A stretch of DNA of 64,000 bases from Sphingobacteriales bacterium (lineage in GTDB: Bacteria; Bacteroidota; Bacteroidia; Chitinophagales; JADIYW01). The position numbers and the translations under genes are program-made. Where the stretch lies: the NCBI GenBank assembly GCA_016721245.1, contig JADKIQ010000025.1:372001-436000 (forward strand), given 5' to 3'. Below are positions 37,672 to 46,826 of the stretch, piece after piece (position 1 is the stretch's first letter; each line of letters begins with the position of its first letter). The notes beneath the pieces are model-generated. The model was not told where the DNA came from, searched no databases, and worked only from the letters and a program-made list of their open reading frames with translations.

Positions 37672-37746
37672 CGGTCGGAGACCGACTGATTTTGTAGACA
37701 CGAGTCGTCCTGCGGAAGACTCGCGCCAGAAGAGTTCTTGCAACTC
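37672..37746. repeat. Multi-hairpin intergenic element
   Basis: Three consecutive hairpins: GTCGG-AGA-CCGAC (37674-37686), a 10-bp stem with one mismatch around TGC (37701-37723), and GAGTT/AACTC (37732-37746). The word GTCGG..CCGAC is shared with the cloverleaf element at 36.5 kb. Confidence 0.55.
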
Positions 37747-37798
37747 CTGCATAAAATAAATGTATAAAATAATTTTCTAAAAAAAATATAAAACAACA

Positions 37799-37823
37799 AA
37801 AGGCATCGCTGCGCGATGCCTTT
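37799..37823. terminator. Intrinsic terminator of the M14 peptidase gene
   Basis: AAAGGCATCGC-TGC-GCGATGCCTTT, 11-bp stem; read on the minus strand it is followed by a T-rich tract. Confidence 0.8.
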
Positions 37824-37847
37824 CTTATTTATCTGTCCCTGTAAATT

Positions 37848-40700
37848 TTATAGTTTCACAAACTTGCTTTCATAGCTCACTCTGTTATCGGGGTTGCTGA
37901 AGGAGATGAAATATTCTCCTTTGGCAAAATCCGTTGCATCTAGCTGTATCGTATGTTGTCCGGCACTTAAGTTCAGTGCTTCTTTATGCATAATTTGTCC
38001 TGCTACATTAAACACCAGCAAATTAAATTTTGCCTGCGCTTCGGTCACATTAAAATTCACCTGCATCATGCCGCTCGTCGGATTTGGAAATATATTCTGA
38101 ATACCCGTTGGCAGTAATGCCGCCTTCTCTGCTACTAATGCTACCAGATTGGTATAGCGGAAGCTGCCGTCTGTATTTTCAATTTTCGCTCTGTATAAAT
38201 TTTCTCCCAGATACGGATTTTCATCAGTAAAGCTAAGTCCGTCTGTAGTATTTACACGTGCATTTTTAGCGCCCAAAAATTCATAGTCCACCCCATTGGT
38301 ACTTCTTTCAATAATGTATTGTTTTGCATCAAGTGCATTCGGTACATCTAATACCAGCGTATTTTTAGTGCCGGCATTTTGCCCCTGCAAACTCACAGGA
38401 GCCTGTTCTTTCAGACTTGCCGGATTTACGGTAGAGGAAACGGCAATGATGTTATCGATATTAAATCCTTTATCTGTTTCCAGCAAGTAAGTTCCGCCGC
38501 CATCAGACGTAAACACCATTCTGAAACGCAAGGCGGATGCTCCGAGATACCCTGAAAGATTAAAAACTTCACGTGTCCAGCTGTCTCTGATTCCTGTTAA
38601 AGAGGGAATACCATTGATGCTGCTTCCGTCGGCAGTACCCGGTTCTTTTATGGTAGTTAATCCGGATAAAGCTACCCACGTGGTTCCGTTGGTAGACACC
38701 TGTACCTGTAATTTATCCTGATAATTTTCACAACGGTGTTTTACCCAAAAACTCAGGAAAGCCGTTCTAGCTCCTGTTAAGTTTAAATTGGTTTTAGACG
38801 TGATAGTTCTTGTGGAACCGCTGGTATAATTGGTACCGTTAGGAGATTCTGCCAGCGATTTAGCACTGTTAAATGCCTCATCTGTGGTATATGCCCATGA
38901 ACTGCTTACCGTCCATTTAGTTGTTACATTACCGCTTTCCGCATTATCAGAAAACAAAACGGTGGGTTTGTAGATACTTACTACGGAGTCATAATAAGTA
39001 TATCCGCCGGTTTCAACCTTCCACACAAATTTGATAGTTTGTCCGTTTGCCAGTGCAGGTAACTGATAGCTGATACTGTCTCTGTAAGTGCTGTTAAAAG
39101 AAGGCAGACTTGCAATGGTCGCGGGTGCTCCAACACTGGTGATATTCTGAATAGGAATGATAGACACCGTAATAGGTTTATTTTCTAACCCGATTCTTCT
39201 GGCTTTGAAATAAAATTTACCGGTCGCTGAAGTAACATTTATACTGCTTTCATCCTGAAAGTCTACATAAGAACCCGCAGAATATGCAATTTGCAAATCC
39301 TGATAAATTAATCCTTTACACAGCGAAATAATTTCTGACGCTTTAGGCCAGAATTGGGTGGTGGAAGTACCGTTAGGACCTTCACCTGTCATGCCATATA
39401 CTTTGCCGATATTTAAAGTATCTCCTATCAACAACCAGTCTTTCATACCTCCGGATACTTCATATCCCAGGGTTTGGTAGGTATTACCATAACGCATCGG
39501 GCAGTATTTAGCCATTACTGCTACCATTTGTGTGTATATCTGATTATCCAGCGGCGTTAATGTTCTGCTTAATCTGCCAAATGGTAAACTGTAATACGGA
39601 CCTACAGAATGCTGATCCATACAAACTGCAAAGTGACGAGATTGTACAAAATTTTTAAGGTTTACTGTTTCCGGCTCTGAGTAGGCTGACGGACCCCAGT
39701 ATACATCGGAAGAACCAGAAGAAGAGCCGCAACTGGAAACAGCACCTTTTGCACCGGTGCAGTTAGCCCAGTCTATTCCCCAGTTTCTGTTTAAATCCAC
39801 ACCAAAAGAACCATCTGCATTTCTGCTGCGATTTTTTCTCCATTGTCCGCCCCCATTTGGATTAATTTGGCGATTATATTCCCATCCGTCAGGATTGACA
39901 CATGGAATGATAAAGAATTCACGGTTGTTTACTAAATCCTGAACTGATGCATTACTGGCATAATTTTCACATAAGTACTGCATTAAAAAAATCATACTTG
40001 CACCGCCAATCGCTTCACGGGCATGATGATGTCCCATAAATAAAAGTTCAGGTTCATCCGTTTCGTCTGTATCTGCATTATCTGATATTTTGATACACCA
40101 CATTTCTCTGCCTTCCACTGTTTGACCAATAGAAAATTTTTGAACAAGATTAGGATAGGCTGCTACCAGATTATCCATAGCCGTATTCATTTCTGCAAAA
40201 CTATAGTAACCGCCTAAAGTAGATTTTACCTGAAATGCTGCCGGTGTAGTAATTACATTATTTACAACTTGTCCGCTTTTTTCCAGAGCTACTCTGTTTG
40301 CAGAAGGCAGATTGCCTTTGGAAAGACTTTGATAATATCTGCTGTTTTCTGCTTCCAGGTCTGCTACTGCATCTCTGGAGATAATTTCAAACTTACATTT
40401 ATTGTATGCTTTCAGTTTCAATACAGATGCTGCATTCAATTGTATAATAATGGCTCCCTGATTTTCCTGGTAATGGTCAATCTCCAATAATCCTAACAAA
40501 TCATTACGCTCAGCAATGTTTGAAGGAAGGTAAATCTTTACACTATTGTATTTTTCGTGTGCAAATAAAGGGACAGAAAGAAACAAACAAACAAATAGCA
40601 GAACGTGGAGATGTAACTTGCTCGTTTTAATGTTTTGTAAGATGGAGGTAGTTTTGGTCAATTCCAATTGATTTCCTGAAATCGTTTTTGGCAACAGCAT
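37848..40700 (-). CDS. M14-family zinc carboxypeptidase with T9SS sorting domain
   Basis: 950 residues. A long n-region precedes the signal helix (about 30-48, ending PLFA). The catalytic domain spans about 165-480: zinc ligands in HHHAREAIGG (HxxE), NPDGWEYNR substrate-binding segment, SRNADGSFGVDLNRNWG, the third ligand His in CMDQHSVGPYYSL, and the catalytic Glu in TGEGPNG. Then Ig-like and jelly-roll domains (MAM-like, about 590-760) and a type A T9SS sorting domain at the end (IFPNPTSGMMQVN to ESKFVKL). Secreted metallocarboxypeptidase for extracellular protein degradation. Only one ATG fits. Confidence 0.93.
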   Translation of the reverse strand: MLLPKTISGNQLELTKTTSILQNIKTSKLHLHVLLFVCLFLSVPLFAHEKYNSVKIYLPSNIAERNDLLGLLEIDHYQENQGAIIIQLNAASVLKLKAYNKCKFEIISRDAVADLEAENSRYYQSLSKGNLPSANRVALEKSGQVVNNVITTPAAFQVKSTLGGYYSFAEMNTAMDNLVAAYPNLVQKFSIGQTVEGREMWCIKISDNADTDETDEPELLFMGHHHAREAIGGASMIFLMQYLCENYASNASVQDLVNNREFFIIPCVNPDGWEYNRQINPNGGGQWRKNRSRNADGSFGVDLNRNWGIDWANCTGAKGAVSSCGSSSGSSDVYWGPSAYSEPETVNLKNFVQSRHFAVCMDQHSVGPYYSLPFGRLSRTLTPLDNQIYTQMVAVMAKYCPMRYGNTYQTLGYEVSGGMKDWLLIGDTLNIGKVYGMTGEGPNGTSTTQFWPKASEIISLCKGLIYQDLQIAYSAGSYVDFQDESSINVTSATGKFYFKARRIGLENKPITVSIIPIQNITSVGAPATIASLPSFNSTYRDSISYQLPALANGQTIKFVWKVETGGYTYYDSVVSIYKPTVLFSDNAESGNVTTKWTVSSSWAYTTDEAFNSAKSLAESPNGTNYTSGSTRTITSKTNLNLTGARTAFLSFWVKHRCENYQDKLQVQVSTNGTTWVALSGLTTIKEPGTADGSSINGIPSLTGIRDSWTREVFNLSGYLGASALRFRMVFTSDGGGTYLLETDKGFNIDNIIAVSSTVNPASLKEQAPVSLQGQNAGTKNTLVLDVPNALDAKQYIIERSTNGVDYEFLGAKNARVNTTDGLSFTDENPYLGENLYRAKIENTDGSFRYTNLVALVAEKAALLPTGIQNIFPNPTSGMMQVNFNVTEAQAKFNLLVFNVAGQIMHKEALNLSAGQHTIQLDATDFAKGEYFISFSNPDNRVSYESKFVKL

Positions 40701-40737
40701 TGACGACTGTTTCTGGGTTGTTGGGGGTAACTAGAAA

Positions 40738-40774
40738 CATATATATTTAGGTTTTTGAATACCTAAATATATGT
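40738..40774. repeat. AT-rich inverted repeat between rocD end and peptidase start
   Basis: Arms ATATATATTTAGGT (40739-40752) and ACCTAAATATATGT (40761-40774) pair over 14 positions with one G-T; 8-nt loop. No T-run; could be an operator for the peptidase gene or a weak terminator of rocD. Confidence 0.5.
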
Positions 40775-40892
40775 TAATATCTATTAATATGTACTTAACA
40801 TTAGGTGGACAACTGAATTTATTGATTTATATCAATAATACAATAAAGTAAGCTTTTTGTTTACAAGTACTTAATTACTAAGTAAAAACATA

Positions 40893-42152
40893 TTATGCAG
40901 GAACTGCAACTACCTGGTTTATAGAATTCTTAATAATATGAACAGCTTGTTTTATCTGTGCTTCGTTTATGACCAAAGGTGGCGCAAAACGAATGATATT
41001 TCCGTGCGTTGGTTTTGCCAGCAGTCCGTTATCCCGCATTTTCAGGCATAAATTCCAGGCTAGCTCACCATCGGTATTCCAGTGGTGTTCTGTTTCTTCA
41101 TTCGTTTTAATTACCATTGCATTCAGCAAGCCTTTTCCTCTCACCAACTCTATAATCGGATGATTTAAATTACGGAGTTCCGTTCTGAAGATTTCTCCCA
41201 TTGCAGAAGCATTTTCAGCTAATTTTTCGTCTATCACCACCTGTAAACTTGCAATGGCTACCGCGCAGGCCAAAGGATTTCCGCCAAAGGTTGAACCGTG
41301 TTCGCCCGGCTTAATGCACAACATAATTTCATCGCGCGATAAAACAGCACTCACCGGCATTGTACCGCCGCTTAGTGCTTTTCCTAATACTAAAATATCA
41401 GGTTTTACATTTTCATGGTCGCATGCCATCATTTTTCCGGTACGTGCAATTCCTGTTTGAACTTCGTCCGCTATAAATAATACATTATGCTTGGTACATA
41501 ATGCTTTCACTTTTTGTAAATATCCTTCCTCCGGCACCACTACACCTGCTTCCCCTTGTATTGGTTCTGCCATAAATGCAGCTACATTTTTATCCTGTAA
41601 GGCTTCTTCCAAAGCAGCAATATTGTTGTACGGAATTTTTACAATACCCGGTACATATGGACCAAATCCACCATAAGAAGACGGATCTGTAGAAGATGAA
41701 ATAGCGGCAATAGAACGTCCCCAGAAATTGTTTTCGCAAACTACTATCACCGCTTTATTGTTTTCGATGCCTTTCACATCATATCCCCAGCGGCGAGCCA
41801 GTTTAAAAGCTGTTTCGCAGGCTTCCACACCGGTATTCATCGGTAATACTTTGTCATAGCCTAAAAGCTGTGTAATGTATTCCATATAAACGCCTAATAA
41901 ATTGCTGTGAAAAGCTCTCGAGGAAAGTGTAAGCACTTCTGCCTGTTCCTGCATCGCTTTTACTATTTGCGGGTGGCAGTGTCCCTGGTTTACAGCTGAA
42001 TAAGAAGATAAAAAATCTAAATATTCTTTGCCTTCCACATCCCAGACGTGCACGCCTTTTCCTTTTGCCAAAACTACCGGTAAGGGATGGTAATTATGTG
42101 CTCCGTATTTTTCTTCTAAAGCAATGATTTGTTGTGATGATAAACCGCTCAT
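40893..42152 (-). CDS. rocD: Ornithine--oxo-acid aminotransferase
   Basis: 419 residues from the ATG at 42152. PLP-dependent class III fold: [44 protein letters not shown] and the Schiff-base Lys in [10 protein letters not shown]. The N-terminal [12 protein letters not shown] and [12 protein letters not shown] are diagnostic for ornithine rather than acetylornithine transaminases. It converts ornithine plus 2-oxoglutarate to glutamate semialdehyde and glutamate in arginine/ornithine catabolism. The frame extends to 42215, but that would put 21 non-conserved residues upstream and across the -7 box. Confidence 0.93.
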   Translation of the reverse strand: MSGLSSQQIIALEEKYGAHNYHPLPVVLAKGKGVHVWDVEGKEYLDFLSSYSAVNQGHCHPQIVKAMQEQAEVLTLSSRAFHSNLLGVYMEYITQLLGYDKVLPMNTGVEACETAFKLARRWGYDVKGIENNKAVIVVCENNFWGRSIAAISSSTDPSSYGGFGPYVPGIVKIPYNNIAALEEALQDKNVAAFMAEPIQGEAGVVVPEEGYLQKVKALCTKHNVLFIADEVQTGIARTGKMMACDHENVKPDILVLGKALSGGTMPVSAVLSRDEIMLCIKPGEHGSTFGGNPLACAVAIASLQVVIDEKLAENASAMGEIFRTELRNLNHPIIELVRGKGLLNAMVIKTNEETEHHWNTDGELAWNLCLKMRDNGLLAKPTHGNIIRFAPPLVINEAQIKQAVHIIKNSINQVVAVPA

Positions 42153-42171
42153 ATTTAGTATTTTTACCTGC

Positions 42172-42179
42172 CAAAGATA
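42172..42179 (-). promoter_or_regulatory. -7 box of rocD
   Basis: Minus-strand TATCTTTG, exact TAnnTTTG match, 19 nt before the ATG at 42152. Confidence 0.5.
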
Positions 42180-42251
42180 CATCAAAAAAAGGATTTTAGA
42201 TAGTTGTTGTAACAACTAAGTTTATATATCAATCAAACAGAGTAACCACAA

Positions 42252-42617
42252 ATGGGTAGTGAATCAACAGCAACTGTAAAAATACCTTCCAAGACCTGGT
42301 GGGAAATGCGCCGGCTTAAATACAACATTATTGTAGGCTGTATCGGGATACTAATTATTCTGGATTTAAACCTGTACATCAAGAAAGGTGCTTCCTTTGA
42401 TGCCGTTTTCTTTTTTACTTCTATTGCTGTTGGAATGATTTATGCCGTGTTGTGCAACCTCACATACACATTATTATGGATGCTGGATAATTTATCATTT
42501 GGAAATGATCTCGTGGATTTTCATTCTCCCAAACGAACGCTAATTCTGTATCTTTTTGTATTTTTATCGTGTATGGTGCCATTTGGTATTTTACATCTGG
42601 TAAAAGATTTACTGTAA
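42252..42617 (+). CDS. Hypothetical three-TM membrane protein
   Basis: 121 residues with three hydrophobic helices (about 23-42, 50-75 and 95-117) and a basic-Trp N-terminus (SKTWWEMRRLKYN). No family recognised. It sits 50 nt before the M61 peptidase on the same strand and may share its transcript. Inner-membrane location is the only safe inference. Confidence 0.55.
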   Translation: MGSESTATVKIPSKTWWEMRRLKYNIIVGCIGILIILDLNLYIKKGASFDAVFFFTSIAVGMIYAVLCNLTYTLLWMLDNLSFGNDLVDFHSPKRTLILYLFVFLSCMVPFGILHLVKDLL

Positions 42618-42666
42618 TATTTTCTCTGTCTGAAAACTAATTATTGAACACAACGTTTTCCTATAA

Positions 42667-44394
42667 ATGAACATAAAATACACGCTTTCCTTTCCTGCGC
42701 CGCACACTCATTATGTTGAGGTAGAAATGCATCTTAGCAATATTACCGCATCTGAACTAAACTTAAAAATGGCCGTCTGGACGCCGGGCAGTTATCTGAT
42801 TCGTGAATTTCAAAAGAATATTGATTTTGTGGAATGGTCAACAGTCCACAGTCCGCAGTCGACCGACTTTACCAGAGTAAACAAAACAGATAAAAACACA
42901 TGGAGCATTTCTATTCAAAATAAAGATGAAATTATCGTACGCTATCGTACGTATTGTTTTGAATATTCGGTGCGTACCAACTTTGTGGATGAGAGCCATG
43001 CACTGATAAACGGAGCACCGACATTTTTATATGCAGAAGGATACGAGTCTGCTGCGGTGGAAGTAGAAATTATTCCGTTTAAAGGATGGCAAAATATTTC
43101 CACTTCTTTAGTGCAAAAAGATAATAATAAATGGATTCGTACCGCTGAAAATCTGGATGAGTTAATAGATTCTCCTATGGAAATCGGCAATCATCTCTCC
43201 TATTTTTTTGATGCAGCAGGTGTATCGCACGAACTGGCCATTTACGGACACAGCAATTGCAATATAGAAAAACTCATTGCCGATTTAAAAAATATCATCG
43301 AAGTCGAAACTAAGATTTTCGGCGGACATCCCTGCAAGAATTATGTATTCATCATTCATAATACCGACAATAGTTTTGGCGGATTAGAGCATTTACATTC
43401 TTCTGTGAATCACATTACCCGCTGGAGTTATGATAAAGAAAATTATCAACGTGCCATCAGTTTGCTGGCACATGAGTATTTTCATTTATGGAATGTAAAA
43501 CGCATACGCCCGGCAGCCTTAATTCCAATTACATACGATACGGAAAACTATACGGAATTGCTTTGGTTTTTTGAAGGAGTAACGAGTTATTACGACGATT
43601 ATATTTGTTACCGTGCGGGTGTAACATCAAAAAATGATTTTATAAAAATCGTAGAAAAAAACATCAATGACGTATTGAATACTGCCGGATTGGATACACA
43701 GACATTGGCAGAATCGAGTTTTGATACCTGGCTGAAATATTACCGCAGAAATGAAAACAGTTCTAACTCACAGATAAACTATTATACAAAAGGTGCTATT
43801 GTTGCCATGCTGTTTGATTTTATGATTATGGATGCTACCAATGGTGAAAAAAGTCTGGATAATGTGATGCAGCAACTTTATCAAAATTATTCAGCCCATC
43901 CAGACGAAGGTGTAACGGAGAGCAGTTTGTGTGCTTTATTCAGTTCTGTGAGTGGTATTGACTTTGCCCCTTACTTCCAAAAATACATTAACACAACAGC
44001 TCCATTGGATATAGAGTTCTGTTTTGAATTACTGGGTGTACAAATAAAAGATTCCTCCGAAAAAAACAAGGTGTTTTTAGGTATCTCTACACAACTTAGA
44101 GAAGGTAAATTAATCATCACGCAACTGGATAAAAACTATGGTGCTTACAAAGGCGGTTTAAGTGCGGAAGATGAAATTATCGCTATTGACGGATTCCGTG
44201 TTTCAAGAGATTTTGCTACCGTATACTCACACAAACAGGTGAATGACACAATAGAGGTGCTTGTTTCGCGCCAGGGCGCAATAAAATCAAATAAGATTAC
44301 GTTAACAGAAGACAAGAGAAAAAACCTTACTTTTGTATTTACAGCAAACAGTTCTGATAATCAGAATGCCTTGTTGAAGAAGTGGTTGGGTTAA
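42667..44394 (+). CDS. M61-family glycyl aminopeptidase with PDZ domain
   Basis: 575 residues, cytoplasmic or periplasmic, no signal peptide. N-terminal beta domain (1-170), catalytic domain with zinc site HEYFHLWNVKRIRP (near 269) and the downstream Glu in WFFEGVTSYYDDY, C-terminal PDZ domain (about 480-560, YKGGLSAEDEIIAIDG). Family enzymes release N-terminal Gly/Ala. Odd feature: residues about 58-66 (STVHSPQST) are encoded by an intergenic-type word repeat (42838-42860) inserted in frame in a surface loop. Confidence 0.92.
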   Translation: MNIKYTLSFPAPHTHYVEVEMHLSNITASELNLKMAVWTPGSYLIREFQKNIDFVEWSTVHSPQSTDFTRVNKTDKNTWSISIQNKDEIIVRYRTYCFEYSVRTNFVDESHALINGAPTFLYAEGYESAAVEVEIIPFKGWQNISTSLVQKDNNKWIRTAENLDELIDSPMEIGNHLSYFFDAAGVSHELAIYGHSNCNIEKLIADLKNIIEVETKIFGGHPCKNYVFIIHNTDNSFGGLEHLHSSVNHITRWSYDKENYQRAISLLAHEYFHLWNVKRIRPAALIPITYDTENYTELLWFFEGVTSYYDDYICYRAGVTSKNDFIKIVEKNINDVLNTAGLDTQTLAESSFDTWLKYYRRNENSSNSQINYYTKGAIVAMLFDFMIMDATNGEKSLDNVMQQLYQNYSAHPDEGVTESSLCALFSSVSGIDFAPYFQKYINTTAPLDIEFCFELLGVQIKDSSEKNKVFLGISTQLREGKLIITQLDKNYGAYKGGLSAEDEIIAIDGFRVSRDFATVYSHKQVNDTIEVLVSRQGAIKSNKITLTEDKRKNLTFVFTANSSDNQNALLKKWLG

Positions 44395-44431
44395 TATACA
44401 ACAGAAAAAAACTATCAGTTATACGCAGCTT

Positions 44432-44614
44432 ATGAAATCAATCATTGCCTCCATACTCATCCTGTTATTTCTTTTTGCAGCAACTGATGTGTCTTTTGCT
44501 CGTCCCGGAAAAAGACACAGATCTAAAAGTTGTGTACCCAAAGTTTTACTGCCGGGTCACAGCAAACCTATAAAATGCACCAAAGCACGAAAATTAAAAA
44601 ACAGCTATTTTTAG
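44432..44614 (+). CDS. Small basic secreted peptide
   Basis: 60 residues: signal peptide (1-23, ending SFARPG), then a strongly basic, Lys/Arg-rich mature part with two Cys (RSKSCVPK, KPIKCTK). Possibly a small exported structural or antimicrobial-like peptide; no homologue recognised. Located 37 nt after the M61 gene and 34 nt before the DUF5723 gene, same strand. Confidence 0.5.
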   Translation: MKSIIASILILLFLFAATDVSFARPGKRHRSKSCVPKVLLPGHSKPIKCTKARKLKNSYF

Positions 44615-44648
44615 TCTATTACATTATCCGCATATTTAACCATCTGTT

Positions 44649-46037
44649 ATGAAAAAAAATAAATTACTGCTTGGATTACTCTTAATCAGTTCATCCATGC
44701 TTTTTGGCCAGTCATTTTTGGGCGGACACTTCTCTACCAAAGATGCGATACTTAGTAATTCTTTAAATCCTGCTGCCGGCATTGCAGGCGATATGAAATG
44801 GCAGGTGAACCTTATCGGTTTCAGTACAGAAGCAGGCAATAATTATTTTTCCATCAACGGAAAAGTGAGAGACTTAGCAAGAAACTTTGATAAAAATATA
44901 AACGTTGGTCAGAATCTGGACGGCAAACGCAAACAACTGCATGTGAATCTGGGTATATTAGGACCAAGCGGTTTTATACGTATCAAAAAAAATAACGCCA
45001 TATCATTTGGGGTGAAAGCAAGAGCAGTTGCCACGTTTAATGATATCAATCAGGATTTTGTTTATTCCATGTATAACCATTTTGAAGACATTTTACAGTG
45101 GCTTCCAAATTTTACGGATGAACGAGCTACTGCTGCTGTAAACGTCTATCATGAATTTTATGCAGGCTATGCACGTTCATTTAAACTGGGAGAACGACAT
45201 GCTTTGCATATTGGTGCTACTGCAAAAATGACGACGAATGTCTTTAATGCGCAGTTTGTTGCGAATAATTTAAACTTCAACAAAGTATTTACAAGTGCTA
45301 CAGACAGTTTTATCAATGTAGGTAATACTACTTTTGATTTAAAAGTTTCCAATACTATTGATGACGGCTTTCATTATAAATTCGGTGTTAGCGGATTTGG
45401 ATTTGATGTGGGTGCGATCTATGAGTATAAATTAAAAAACAGTAATGACCATTTTATTATGGTAGGAGCATCTGTAAATGATTTGGGTTTTAACACCTAT
45501 ACACTTGGTAAGAACAGCCGTTCGTTTATTGGCAACGGCAGAAATATCCCAGCAGAAAACCTGGTAGATACGGATGGTGAAACGATTAATTTAGATGCTG
45601 TTTTGGATTCACTGGGTACCAGAACCAATCCGACAGGAAAAACCAAAATAAAACTACCAACTACCTTAAACGTTTTTGCGGATGTCAGAGTTGTAAAGAT
45701 GTTTTACATCAATGCTAATTTCCAGTTCAACCCATACACCTTTAAAAAAGGAACACCGGTGGCCAACTTACCGGTAGACATTACGATTACACCGCGATTT
45801 GAAAGCAGAATTGTTTCTGTGTATATGCCTATCAATTACAATCAGTACAGCGGGTTTAATATGGGTGCCGGTTTGCGCGTGGGGCAGTTTACATTGGGCA
45901 GCAGCAGTATCATTACTTCTTTTGCCAAGAAGAAATTTACGGGTGTAGATTTCTACATGAATGTTGGATTCGGAAAATCTGAAAAAGGTAAAAAAGCAAA
46001 AAAGGATAAAACAGAGAAAACAACAACCATGTTATAA
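44649..46037 (+). CDS. DUF5723 family outer-membrane protein
   Basis: 462 residues. Signal peptide (MKKNKLLLGLLLISSSMLFG, cleavage before QSFLGG), NPAAGIAGD near the start and a succession of amphipathic beta-strands (for example FKFGVSGFGFDVGAIYEYKL, NMGAGLRVGQFTLGSSS) make this a beta-barrel of the DUF5723 family, related in look to PorV/FadL-like barrels of Bacteroidota. The C-terminal 20 residues are a Lys-rich tail beyond the barrel. Its stop codon overlaps the stop region of trpC on the other strand within a perfect 16-bp palindrome. Confidence 0.8.
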   Translation: MKKNKLLLGLLLISSSMLFGQSFLGGHFSTKDAILSNSLNPAAGIAGDMKWQVNLIGFSTEAGNNYFSINGKVRDLARNFDKNINVGQNLDGKRKQLHVNLGILGPSGFIRIKKNNAISFGVKARAVATFNDINQDFVYSMYNHFEDILQWLPNFTDERATAAVNVYHEFYAGYARSFKLGERHALHIGATAKMTTNVFNAQFVANNLNFNKVFTSATDSFINVGNTTFDLKVSNTIDDGFHYKFGVSGFGFDVGAIYEYKLKNSNDHFIMVGASVNDLGFNTYTLGKNSRSFIGNGRNIPAENLVDTDGETINLDAVLDSLGTRTNPTGKTKIKLPTTLNVFADVRVVKMFYINANFQFNPYTFKKGTPVANLPVDITITPRFESRIVSVYMPINYNQYSGFNMGAGLRVGQFTLGSSSIITSFAKKKFTGVDFYMNVGFGKSEKGKKAKKDKTEKTTTML

Positions 46038-46811
46038 CATGGAAATAAATTCTTTACACGCCAATCCGGGATTGGCCGTTTTCATAAAATTTTCGCCGAT
46101 TAAAAAGCCCTGAAATCCGTTTTGTTTGAACAGTTTTAAGGTTTCAATATCGGAGATACCGCTTTCCGCTACTTTTACAAAATCATTCCCTAATTTTTCT
46201 GCCATACGAATAGATTGCTCTATATCGACTTCAAAGGTTTTTAGATTGCGGTTATTGATGCCCACCATATCCACCAAATGGTGTACATGATTTAATTCTG
46301 TTTCATCGTGTAATTCCAGCAATACTTCCAGTTGCAGACTTTTTGCCAGTTCTGTAAAATGCTTTACTTCTTTTGGAGTAAGAATAGAAGCTATCAATAA
46401 CACTACATCTGCACCCCAGCTTTTTGCTTCTAAAAACTGGTATTCGTCTATCATAAAATCTTTTCGCAATAAGGGAATGGAAACTTGTTTCCTCACTGAA
46501 ATTAAATCCTGTTTATTACCACCAAAAAAATCTGTATCTGTCAGTACAGAACTTCCTGCTACTCCGGCATCTTCATATGCTTTCACCACTTCAATCGCTG
46601 AAACCGTATCGTTAATAATTCCTTTGGATGGCGACTGTCGTTTAAATTCAGCAATGATTCCCGAACTATTTTCATTCAATAAATTGTCGGTAAGTGAATT
46701 CGTGTTTCTTTGAAAAAAAATACTGGCTTCCAACTCATTTATAGAAACAATCTTTTTTGACTGTTCAATTTCTGTTCTTTTATGTGCTACTATTTTATCT
46801 AAAATATTCAT
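46032..46811 (-). CDS. trpC: Indole-3-glycerol-phosphate synthase
   Basis: 259 residues, single-domain TIM barrel. Conserved segments: NSSGIIAEFKRQSPSKGII (Lys and SPS), VLTDTDFFGG, LLRKDFMIDEYQ, LEVLLELHDE, VGINNRNLKTF and AESGI. Closes the indole ring of 1-(2-carboxyphenylamino)-1-deoxyribulose-5-phosphate. Last gene of the trpE-G-D-C operon, 15 nt after trpD. trpF, trpB and trpA do not follow; the operon ends convergent with the DUF5723 gene. Confidence 0.95.
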   Translation of the reverse strand: MNILDKIVAHKRTEIEQSKKIVSINELEASIFFQRNTNSLTDNLLNENSSGIIAEFKRQSPSKGIINDTVSAIEVVKAYEDAGVAGSSVLTDTDFFGGNKQDLISVRKQVSIPLLRKDFMIDEYQFLEAKSWGADVVLLIASILTPKEVKHFTELAKSLQLEVLLELHDETELNHVHHLVDMVGINNRNLKTFEVDIEQSIRMAEKLGNDFVKVAESGISDIETLKLFKQNGFQGFLIGENFMKTANPGLACKEFISML

Positions 46812-46826
46812 TGCCTGAGTATCGAA

